Shown here: piece after piece, positions 11,132-21,665 of the stretch
Layout: every line of letters starts with the position of its first letter
Position numbering within the stretch: position 1 is the stretch's first letter
Assembly: GCA_029216955.1 (NCBI GenBank)
Contig: JANAVB010023996.1
Location: 18,712,242-18,776,241, forward strand
Reading direction: 5' to 3'
Length of the DNA: 64,000 bases
Source of the DNA: Iris pallida
Lineage: Eukaryota; Streptophyta; Magnoliopsida; Asparagales; Iridaceae
Translations under genes and position numbers: made by a program
The notes under the pieces: generated by a model
What the model saw: the letters and a program-made list of their open reading frames with translations, nothing else
What the model was told of the DNA's origin: nothing
The model's database searches: none

Positions 11132-11458
11132 GTGTATGTATAATGTAACTCTCTCTCTCTCTCCTACCCTCTCACTTCCCACACAAAGAGAACACCCCTC
11201 TCCACCAGCCCATACCCCCTCTCTCAGCCGACCTATACTCCTCTCTCTCACAAATATCACTATCTCTCTCTCTAAATATCTCTCTATCACTTCTTTATAT
11301 ATTTATACACACACACACACTCATATATATCTCTCTCTCTCCCCTAAGTACACAACCCCCTCACCCCCTATACCCGAACATACATCCCCCCACCCTCTCT
11401 CTACTTTCTCTCTCATTAAATATCTCTCATTCTCTCTCTCCTTCTATATATAATATAT

Positions 11459-11519
<61 letters not shown>

Positions 11520-11520
11520 T
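11101..11520. repeat. AT and CT microsatellites in the H3 5' LTR
   Basis: (TA)n at 11101-11131, CT-rich tracts at 11147-11460 and a long (AT)n at 11463-11518. The matching region of the 3' LTR (17941-18425) has different tract lengths, a very long (TA)n at about 18001-18075 among them, as expected of slippage. Confidence 0.9.
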
Positions 11521-12519
11521 CTCTCTCCTTCCCATCACACACATACATCACCCCCTCCCTTTACTGTACACAGCCGACAGCCCCCTCCCAACTCCTTCTT
11601 TATTTTCTTCTTCAAGTATTTCTTCACTTCTTCTTCTTCTTCAATACCACCATCACCACCCTCATATACCTCACCACACACACCACTTCATCATCATCAT
11701 CATCATCTCCACCACCACCATCACATTCCCTCCTCCCTCTCCGCCGTGCGCCATCCCCGACGCCCCGCCGTACGCCGCTACGGCCACCACCGCTGGGCAG
11801 CCGCCGCCGCCGCGTCGCAGCGTACAGCAGCTTGCTGCACAGCAGCAGTAGTTGCAGTAGCAGCCGCAGTGGCTGCCGCACCACCGCGCACGACCACCCC
11901 GGTCGGCCCCCGCCGCCGGTGAGCCCCCCTGGCCGGGCGACCCCCTGGCACCACCATGTGGCGGCCAACGTCCTCCGGGACGCGCCGTCTAGGCGTTTCG
12001 TGCGTTTTGCATGGAGTTCCGTTGACGCGCGCGTGGGAAAAATTTTAGAATTTACGTTTCGGGGCAGCGACTTTGCGTAAATTTTTCGGATAATCCGACC
12101 GTTGGATCTGCGATTTCTTCACTCCTTCACAATCTCGGTATATACCCCTTCATCCCTCTCAAATTTCAACCATTAATTTCGTCGTTTGATACCGCAAAAT
12201 TGGCCACCAAGTTGACGTTTTTAATTAAACTATTTTTGGACAGTTTTGTGACGCCAACTTCGCGGGCTCGTATCTCCTCCGTCGCAGCTCCGGTTGGCGT
12301 GATACCAGTTCCTGTGCGAAGCTGGTATAGCCCTCTTCCTGCCCCCTTTAGATTTCATTTCAGTTTGAGCTTGTTAGGTCGGTCGAATTCGACGCCAAAG
12401 TTGGCCGTTCGAATTTTTAGTGTTACACTTGTTAAATTCCATTTTTGAACCCGGGACTCTGGATGCAATTTCTGACACCACCAGTAGACTCGTGGCGTCG
12501 TTCTGGCATGTTTTCATAT

Positions 12520-13050
12520 AAAGTTTGCTTGATTTGGAGAATGTGGGCCCTGGCACGTATTTCGGTGCAAAGCGGGTCCCACTTTCTGAGTCAACGGGTC
12601 ACTTTGAGATCGGCTCATCGGAATCCAATTCTGGATATACCGTTGAGTTCGTATCGTCATTCTGGACACGTTGACATATAATTTGCTGGGTTTTAGTGGA
12701 CCTTGGTTCCGACACGCATTTCGGTGCAAGTCGGATACAAATATCCGGGTCAACGGGTCATTTTGAGTTCGGCTCATCGGAATCCAATTCCGGATATACC
12801 GTTGAGTTCGTATCGTCATTCTGGACTCATTGACATATAATTTGCTGAGTTTTGAGGACATTAGCTCCGACACACTTTTCCGTGCAAATCGGAATTTCAA
12901 TGTCCTGGTCAATGGACCAATTTGAGATCGGGTCAACGGAATCCAATTCCGGATATACCATTGAGTTCGTATCGTCATTCTGGATTCGTAGACATATAAT
13001 TTGTTAGGTTTTGTGCACTTTTATTTTGACACATTTTTCGGTGCAAAGTG
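12520..13050 (+). repeat. Tandem repeat of about 159 bp inside the H3 LTR
   Basis: The block GAATCCAATTCYGGATATAC followed by GTTGAGTTCGTATCGTCATT recurs at 12621, 12780 and 12939, giving a period of 159 bases. A weaker unit lies before and a partial unit after, each with GGTGCAAR at its edge. The same array is in the 3' LTR at about 19450-19980. Overlapping reading frames here simply repeat the same peptide. Confidence 0.85.
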
Positions 13051-13309
13051 TCCAACGGCGGACATCATTTTGGCCCAAAATTACCGTTTTTGCCCCTGTG
13101 TCCAAATGGGACTTATGGACAGGCTATTCTAGCTATTTCGACCATTCTGGACACATTAGTAATTGTTGTTTCACCATCCGACAACATCTGTAGGTTTTTA
13201 TCCTATTATTATAATCTTTCTCTTTTTGTGGTATTTTGAGATCCATCGATTCCAGTGATTTCACAACCACTGAAATTGAATGTGTTGACCCTGTAGATGT
13301 TTGTAGAGA

Positions 13310-13620
13310 CTAGCTTTGACACAGTTTGACCATGGTTGACTACTTTGACTGAACATCGAAGTAGAGTCAACATTTGACCTAGGTTAGACTAGTTTTGACC
13401 TTGGTTGACCACAGTTGACTATTTTGACCAAAAGTCAACCAGAAGTCAACCGTAGCATAAAATTGACTAGAACTGGACCAAAGTTGACCAGTTGACCCAA
13501 AGGCAATGTTAGTCAAGTTTGACCTAGAGTTGATCTAGAATTGACCAGAATTGACCAGTTGACCAAAAGTCAACTATAAGTCAACCCTTGACTTAGATTG
13601 TGACTTAGTATGACTTGATT
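13310..13620. repeat. TTGAC-rich array (W-box-like) in the H3 5' LTR
   Basis: About 300 bases are packed with TTGACC, TTGACT and the reverse GGTCAA/AGTCAA at intervals of about 10-20 bases. TTGAC[C/T] is the W-box core bound by WRKY factors. Matching arrays are in the H3 3' LTR (20245-20545), H2 LTRs (22165-22460, 28545-28845) and the O1 LTR (31570-31660). Confidence 0.8.
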
Positions 13621-14741
13621 TTACTTCCAAACCCTTATAGTGATACAGTATTTCACCTATAGGTCCTCGAAGCACTGTTCTAGGACTCAGTTGACATATT
13701 CCACCAGATCGCAGGCGAGTACATTCTCTGATAATATTTCTGTTTTATGATATCGTTTATGTTTCTTGTATTTAGTGTAGATACCCTTGATCTCTTGACA
13801 CATTGTTCACACGGATTGGTATTTGTCTGGATCCCGTCATGAGATATTATTCCTCGCTTTCCTTGGTATATCTTGTGCAAGTCTATCTTGTTCCTTGTGC
13901 ATTGTATAGACACGATTCCTGCGAAGGCTGGCTACCCTCTCGGAGAATCGCGTGTCATGATGTGTCATGGTTGGATCCACTATACTAGTCGGGGACGAGG
14001 AGTATTAGTGTAGATGTGTGGTCATTATCCACCTTGTTATTCTTATAGATCTTGTGAGTGCTAATCATACACCCCACGTATGATTAACCAGGCCAGAAGA
14101 CCTTGTGCAGACCCAAGCCGGCCACATGTTGAAACTAGTACTCACATACCTAGATAGATGATTCTTGATTCTTGTACATGCCATGATCAGTTTTACTTGC
14201 CTTGTTCTAGCTCTAGATTTACAGCTTACCTTGCCAAGATACTCACATATACATTTCATGATTTCTTGTATACTCTCTCTATTTACTGCTACATTTTCAA
14301 TATCGTCTAATTAGAACTGTTATTTGAGATTTGTGCTCGTTCCATCCTGACTGGATATGTTGACAAAATTTTAGGAGTATTTGTGCCCTCAGTATTTGGA
14401 CTTCATGATGTTGCTAGCGGAGGTAGATCTCACTATTCTTCTATGTGAGTTGCCTGGTAGTTAACCTTAGTTAGTCTTGTTGTTCTTTTTTTTATTTTTT
14501 ATTTTCCTGTCTTATGATCCTTGTAGATTCTAGTTGTTCTAGAGATATTGTTATTATTTCTTGTATCATCTTCCTTAGTTTTCGTGATGTGACATGAGTA
14601 CATTTCTAGTTATGGATCTTAGATGTTGTAGTTAGTATAGTATACTTGACAGCGTTCTACCGTCGATACCGTGGCGTAGGCTGGGCGTGGCCCACGTATT
14701 CGTACCCGTATATCCGGGTGCGGGTCGTGACACGTTTTTAG

Positions 14742-14759
14742 TGGTGGCCCATGCAGGTC
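14742..14759 (+). other. H3 primer-binding site for tRNA-Ile
   Basis: TGGTGGCCCATGCAGGTC, nine bases after the LTR end at 14732. It is the exact complement of CCA plus the 3' end of plant tRNA-Ile(AAU) (GACCTGCATGGGCCA, from memory). This would prime minus-strand cDNA. Confidence 0.85.
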
Positions 14760-17081
14760 AGTCTTTGTAATTAATGCGAAGTCGTAGTAGTACTTGAGCT
14801 TATCTGTACTACTGCGAGCCTGCCCTAGGATTATGGTTGAGTCATAGAATATTTTAGGATTTTGGTACTCGGTGACATATTAGGAACTCTTGGTAGATTC
14901 CAGGGATGACCCCTGGGAATCTTATTTTGAACTTTTCGAAACTCTTCCCATTCATTCCTGTCCATCCTGATTTCTGAAATATTTATCCGTATCAAACTTT
15001 ATTCTTTCTTGGAATGAGTTTATGGACCCCAGAGGGAAGGTATAAGTTGAACTTATATATCTTCTAGGTTAAGAAGGGAATATGATTTTCCAGTCTCATA
15101 TCAGGTTGAGATTGTTTTAGATTATATTCCAATGATTTCCTTTATCTTGACCTAGATCGTACCTTTGGGACTTCTCCTGAAAACTTTTTCTAAATCCTGT
15201 CTCGAAATCTGTTTTGCTAGTTTTCATTACTTATCCTTGATTCGTTGTTGAATTTTGAATCTTGATGTTCGTCGTTGTGGACTTTGACTTTGTATCTAAG
15301 ATCAATTTTTATGAATTGAGTTAAGATATTCTGATAAATTTATTTGATGAGAACGATAAATGTCTACTTTATTTATGGAGTTTAGAATTTATTGCAGTCA
15401 TACTAGCTAGCACGATAGGGACATGGAGCCTGATGATGGATATACTATCCTAGTTATGGAATTTAGATTTTCTTGCAGCCATACTAGTTGGCATGGTAAG
15501 GAATCTAGATGACATAATTATAGGGTGTATACCTTAGTTATGGACTCCATCGTTTATTGCAGCTATGCTTACTGGCGTGGCAAAAATTCTGGCAATATAA
15601 TTTCAGGAAGACGTGTATGGTTATCAGACTGTATCTTAAATCGGATCACTTCGTCATGACCGGATGAGCAAGAACAAATTCTTATCATTATTCTTCCCCG
15701 TCTTGGTTAACTCTGTCTATCTACAGCCACAATTAGGATTTTCTCAACATGATTGTTTGTGTTCCATCTTCCTATGATTTGACTAAACTCTTCTTCACTA
15801 GGCTCTTGAATAATTCTTCTTGTCCTTCCCAGTAATTGTTGAAAGTGCCTCATGGATTGATTCGGGGGAAGTTCGAAAAGTAATTTATCCTTGTATTATG
15901 GAATTGGGAGTTTGCATCCAGAGAAATACTAGCGAGGCATGACTTCGGATAACGATATCATGGTTAAATATGTTTCTCAAATTTTACTTGGACCACTCCC
16001 TAAGCATTTTGACTAACATCTCCTTATTTTTGCAAAATTGTTTGGAAATATTTTACGGATATTAGCCAAGTTAAGTTCAGGAACCTATATTATCTGACGT
16101 GGCAGCTGTGCACTGTAGCCATCCGTCGTATTATGGAACAAGGAAGTTAATCGCAGCTAAATGCACACTAGCGCGATAGTAACTTCATGTGACATAATTA
16201 CGGAGGTATATGGTTCTTGAGTTTTATTTAGACTACGTCCTATGCATCTCGTTTGGCCTCGTACTATTTTTGAAAATATTTCGATAATCTTTCCTATCTT
16301 ACTTGACCCTTACCTTGGTTGAATGTTGATATGGATTGCTAGACGCAGTCTTAGGCCCCTGTTACCTTCTATTTTGATGATTGGATAGCCAGACCTAGTT
16401 AACAGATTCTATAGTGTAACTATAATATGTTATTATGTGTGATTGTGATGAGTATATTTTATCGGGGATTCATTAGGTTAAGCTTATAGGACAGATATGA
16501 GTGACTGACTATAGTGGACTTCGAAACCATTAAGAATGATTAGTTTGATAGTATAGATTGGTTTTAAGGTATCTAAGACGGAGTAATGATATCTTATATT
16601 TAGTGACTACGGATTTAGGACTAGAATCTTGTGCTTAGATTTGAGGGTTTATATTGAGGAGTTCTTGAGTAAAAGAGAGAAGGCTCAATGCCCAGAATAG
16701 GTTTTGAATGTATAATTTTATGGAGCTTGTGATTAATAGGATAAGGATATTTAGGACGGGATAAGGAAACAAACAAATTGCTTTTGAGATTGGAATTTTG
16801 GTTGATGTCCAATCATTGTGATATATATATATATATACGTATCTCGAGGATGACCTATATTTTAGAGTATATGTAAAGGTTCTTATTGATATGAAGATTC
16901 TAAAGGAGTAAAATGACATAGTTTTTATTGAAGAAGCTTGATGAACCTGAACCAAAATACCAGTAGAGAGAAAACAGCATAGGTGATCACAATGGTAGCA
17001 GATTGAGTACAGTACCCATAGCAGATGCATGTTTTAGCTTGACCTATAGGATGATTTTAATTTCGAGGACGAAATTTTTAT

Positions 17082-17095
17082 AAGGTGGGTAGGAT
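17082..17095 (+). other. H3 polypurine tract
   Basis: AAGGTGGGTAGGAT directly before the 3' LTR start TGTAAGCCCC at 17096, preceded by TTTCGAGGACGAAATTTTTA, a signature often seen before 3' LTRs of plant chromoviruses. Confidence 0.8.
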
Positions 17096-17996
17096 TGTAA
17101 GCCCCTGAATTTAGGGCTTATTTTTTTGTTAATTTTATAAATCAATTATTGCAATAGATATTATTATTAGTTTATTATTTGATTTAATGCTCTCTACCGT
17201 GACTTGGATTTCTAGAGCATCAGGGATGCCAGTCTCTGGAAACTTTCTTCTTGAAGTTTGTAGTAGACGAGATTATCTTCATGTTGATATATCGTATCCC
17301 ACTCGAACTTGTTCCCTTGTACTCTTTTTGCTTCGCGCAAGTTCGGGTCAATTTAGACCATTTAATTATTAATTGATTTTCCCACTATTTTCCTTGATCC
17401 TCATAAGCGCGTTACAGTGGCTTTTAATTTAGGAGCACCAGACTAGTCATTCTCTCGAAACCAACTTGTCATGCTTGATCTACTCGAGATGCTCTTCACC
17501 CATGACCTTCGTGTCCCACTCAGACACACCATTTTGTGCTTTATTTCCTTCGCACAACTTTCGGGTCAATTTAGGCCAATTAATTATCTACCGTAAAACC
17601 TGATTTAATTTCCAATTTAATTTTGGGACCCGCATCGATCTAATCCAGTCGACCCAATACATGGCCCGGGTCTGTTTTGAGTCTACTAGGCACGTGCCAC
17701 TTGCGCGCCATCGAACTGATTTTCCTTGTGCTCCAATTTCGTCCATGATTTTAAATAGTTTAAAATTATTATATTAATTAAATCTTGGCTTCGACTTTGT
17801 CTAAACTTGGCCCAACGTCCGACCCAGTTTGGCATGGACCCTACCATGACTGTCCATACGTCCCACAGATGTGTCTGTATTTTTTCCTATTTGAAAATAC
17901 GTTTATTTTATATAAAAATATCTCTACCTCTCTCTCTTATATCTAAACATATTTATATATATATATATATATATTTTTTTTATATATATATATACA

Positions 17997-18069
<73 letters not shown>

Positions 18070-21000
18070 TATATGTATAATGTAACTCTCTCTCTCCTAC
18101 TCTCTCACTTCCCACACAAAGAGAACACCCCTCTCTCCACCAGCCCATACCCCTCTCTCAGTCGACCTATACTCCTCTCTCTCACCAATATCACTATCTC
18201 TCTCTCTCTCTAAATATCTCTCTCTCACTTCTTTATATATTTATACACACACACTCATATATATATCTCTCTCTCCCCTAAGTACACAACCCCCTCACCC
18301 CCTGTACCCGAACACACATCCCCCCACCCTCTCTCTACTTTCTCTCTCTCTCATTAAATATCTCTCATTCTCTCTCTCCTTCTATATATAATATATCACA
18401 TATATATATATTATATATATACTTTCTCTCTCCTTTCCATCACACACATACATCACCCCCTCCCTTTTCTGTACACAGCCGACAGCCCCCTCCCAACTCC
18501 TTCTTCATTTTCTTCTTCAAGTATTTCTTCACTTCTTCTTCTTCACTTCTTCTTCTTCTTCAATACCACCATCACCACCCTCATATACCTCACCACACAC
18601 ACCACTTCATCATCATCATCATCATCTCCACCACCACCATCACATTCCCTCCTCCCTCTCCGCCGTGCGCCATCCCCGACGCCCCGCCGTGCGCCGCCAC
18701 GGCCACCACCGCCGGGCAGCCGCCGCCGCCGCGTCGCAGCGCGCGCTCGCGTGCAGCAGCTTGCTGCACAGCAGCAGTAGCTGCAGTAGCAGCCGCAGTG
18801 GCTGCCGCACCACCACGCACGACCACCCCGGTCGGCCCCCGCCGCCGGAGAGCCCACCCTGGCCGGACGACCGCCAGGCACCCCCTGTGGTGGCCAACGT
18901 CCTCCGAGACGTGCCGTCTAGGCGTTTCGTGCGTTTTGCACGGAGTTCCGTCGACGCGCGCGCGGGAAAAATTTCAGAATTCGCGTTTCGGGGCAGCGAC
19001 TTCGCACAGATTTTCTGGACAATCCGACCGTTGGATCGGCGATTTCTTCGCTCCATCACAATCTCGGTATATACCCCTTCATCACTCTCAAATTTCAACC
19101 GTTAAATTTGTCGTTTGATACCTCAAAACTGGCCACCAAGTTGACGTTTTAAATTGAACTATTTTTGGACAGTTTCGTGATGCCAACTTCGCGGGCTCGT
19201 ATCTCCTCCGTCGCAGCTCCGGTTGGCGCGCTACCAGTTCCTGTGCGAAGCTGGTATAACCCTTTTCCTGCCCCTTTAGATTTTATTTCACTTTGAGCTT
19301 GTTAGGTCGGTCGAATTCGACGTCAAAGTTGGCCGTTCGAATTCTTAGTGTTGCACTTGTTAAATTCTATTTTTGAACCCGGGACACCGGATTCAATTTC
19401 GGACACCACCAATAGACTCGTGGCGTCGTTCTGGCATATTTTTATATAAAGTTTGCTTGATTTGGAGAACGTGGGCCCTGGCACGTATTTCGGTGCAAAG
19501 CGGGTCCCACTTTCTGAGTCAAAGGGTCACTTTGAGATCGGCTCATCGGAATCCAATTCTGGATATACCGTTGAGTTCGTATCGTCATTCTGGACTCGTT
19601 GACATATAATTTGCTAGGTTTTAGTGGACCTTGGTTCCGGCACGCATTTCGGTGCAAGTCGGATACCAATATCCGGGTCTACGGGTCATTTTGAGTTCGG
19701 CTCATCGGAATCCAATTCCGGATATACCGTTGAGTTCGTATCGTCGTTCTGGACTCGTTGACATATAATTTGCTGAGTTTTGAGGACATTAGCTCCGACA
19801 CGCTTATCCGTGCAAATCGGAATTTCAATGTCCTGGTCAACGGACCAATTTGAGATCGGGTCAACGGAATCCAATTCCGGATATACCGTAGAGTTCGTAT
19901 CATCATTCTGGATTCGTGGATATATATATTATTAGGTTTTGTGCACTTTTATTTCGACACGTTTTTCGGTGCAAAGTGTGTCCAACGGCGGATATCATTT
20001 TGGCCCGAAATTATCGTTTTTGCCCCTGTGTCCAAATGGGACTTATGGACAGGCTATTCTAGCTATTTCGACCATTCTGGACACGTTGGTAATGATTGTT
20101 TCACCATCCGACAACATCTGTAGGTTTTCACCCTATTATTATAATCTTTCTCTTTTTGTGGTATTTTGAGATCCATCGATTCCAGTGATTTCACAACCAC
20201 TGAAATTGAATGTGTTGACCCTGTAGATGTTTGTAGAGACTAGCTTTGACACAGTTTGACCATGGTTGACTACTTTGACTGAACGTCGAAGTAGAGTCAA
20301 CATTTGACCTAGGTTAGACTAGTTTTGACTTTGGTTGACCACAGTTGACTATTTTGACCAAAAGTCAACCGAAAGTCAACCGTAGCATAAAATTGACTAG
20401 AACTGGACCGAAGTTGACCAGTTGACCCAAAGTCAACGTTAGTCATGTTTGACCTAGAGTTGATCTAGAATTGACCAGTGGACTAAAATCAACTGTAAGT
20501 CAACCCTTGACTTAGATTGACCTAGTTGGACTTAGTATGACTTGATTTTACTTCCAAACCCTTATAATGATGCAGTATTTCACCTATAGGTCCTCGAGGC
20601 ACTGTTCTAGGACTCAGTTGACATATTCCACCAGATCGCAGGCGAGTACATTCTCTGATAATATTTCTGTTTTATGATATCGTTTATGTTTCTTGTATTT
20701 AGTGTAGATACCCTTGTTCTCTTGACACATTGTTCACACGGATTGGTATTTGTCTGGATCTCGTCATGAGATGTTATTCCTCGCTTTCCTTGGTATATCT
20801 TGTGCAAGTCTTTCTTGTTCCTTGTGCATTATATAGACATGATTCCTACGAAGGCTAGCTACCCTCTCGGAGAATCGCGTGTCATGATGTGTCATGGTTG
20901 GATCCACTATACTAGTCGGGGACGAGGAGTATTAGTATAGATGTGTGGTCATTATCCACCTTGTTATTCTTGTAGATCTTGTGAGTGTTAATCATACACC

Positions 21001-21660
21001 CCACGTATGATTAACCAGGCCAGTAGACCTTGTGCAGACCCAAGCCGGCCACATGTTGAAACTAGTACTCACACACCTAGATAGATGATTCTTGATTCTT
21101 GTACCTGCCATGATCAGTTTTACTTGCCTTATTCTAGCTCTAGATTTACAGCTTACCTTGCCATGATACTCATATGTACATTTTATGATTTCTTGTATAA
21201 TCTCTCTATTTACTGCTACATTTTCAATATCATCTAATTAGAAATGTTATTTGAGATTTGTGCTCGTTCCATCCTGACTGGATATGTTGACAAAATTTTA
21301 GGAGTAGTTGTGCCCTCAGTATTTGGACTTCATGATGTTGCTAGCGGAGGTGGATCTCACTATTCTTCTATGTGAGTTGCCTGGTAGTTATCCTTAGTTA
21401 GTCTTGTTGTTCTTTTTTTTATTTTTTTATTTTCCTGTCTTATGATCCTTGTAGATTCTAGTTGTTCTAGAGATATTGTTATTATTTCTTTTATAATCTT
21501 CCTTTGTTTTCGTGATGTGACATGAGTACATTTCTAGTTATGGATCTTAGATGTTGTAGTTAGTATAGTATACTTGACAGCGTTCTACCGCCGATACCGT
21601 AGCGTAGGCTGGGCGTGGCCCACATATTCGTACCCGTATATCCGGGTGCGGGTCGTGACA
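17096..21660 (+). mobile_element. H3 3' LTR
   Basis: Same content and order as the 5' LTR, with longer microsatellites and scattered substitutions. The CpG-rich block (about 18660-18960) keeps a plus-strand open frame of 146 codons (18665-19105) that is broken in the 5' LTR copy, so it is probably not coding. It ends GTCGTGACA at 21660, followed by the AAGTG duplication. Confidence 0.93.
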
Positions 21661-21665
21661 AAGTG
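21661..21665 (+). repeat. H3 target-site duplication, right copy (AAGTG)
   Basis: Second copy of the 5-bp duplication made on integration; the H2 LTR sequence resumes with TCCTAGTGTAG, matching TCCCAGTGTAG at 28041. Confidence 0.97.

Larger units (their letters stand above)
10258..14732 (+). mobile_element. H3 5' LTR
   Basis: From TGTAAGCCCCTGAATTTAGG to GGGTCGTGACA. Contents in order: TATATAAAA box (11072-11080); AT and CT microsatellites (11101-11520); TTC/ATC-rich leader (11600-11730); CpG-rich block (11730-12050); tandem repeats of about 159 bp (12520-13050); TTGAC-rich array (13310-13620); and the conserved terminal block GTTCTACCGTCGATACC (about 14652). Open frames in the CpG-rich and repeat zones are translations of low-complexity DNA. 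Confidence 0.93.
14733..17095 (+). mobile_element. H3 internal region, non-coding
   Basis: About 2.36 kb with no frame resembling a retroelement protein on either strand. After the primer site, the first 150 bases resemble the leaders of H2 and O1 (GTACTACTGCGAGCCTGCC, GGTACTCGGTGACAT). At 15370-15600 a motif of about 105 bases recurs (TTATGGARTTTAGA, then GCAG.CATACTAG, then TGGCATGG). A related motif sits before the H2 3' LTR (25430-25640). The region ends with the CGAGGACGAA block. Confidence 0.85.
10258..21660 (+). mobile_element. H3: large non-autonomous LTR retrotransposon (LARD-like)
   Basis: A complete 11.4 kb element bounded by AAGTG duplications. LTRs are 10258-14732 and 17096-21660 (about 4.5 kb each, TGTAAG...GTGACA) and the internal region is only about 2.36 kb. 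The internal region has a perfect tRNA-Ile primer site at 14742-14759 and ends TTTCGAGGACGAAATTTTTA plus polypurine tract. No gag, protease, RT or integrase is recognisable, which fits a large retrotransposon derivative dependent on a relative's enzymes. The LTRs look about 3% different over the first 180 bases by eye, so it is younger than H2, whose LTR it interrupts. Confidence 0.92.

Noticed and set aside
11624..11968. Minus-strand Gly/Ala-rich frame with Asp run
   Set aside because: Antisense translation of ATC and CCG repeats in the H3 LTR; only low complexity.
14742..14759. tRNA-Ile similarity taken as a tRNA gene
   Set aside because: Only the 18-base 3' complement is present, directly after an LTR; it is a primer site, not a tRNA gene.
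18665..19105. Plus-strand 146-codon frame in the H3 3' LTR
   Set aside because: Not preserved in the 5' LTR copy and mostly Ser/Pro/Arg low complexity; noted with the LTR instead of as a gene.
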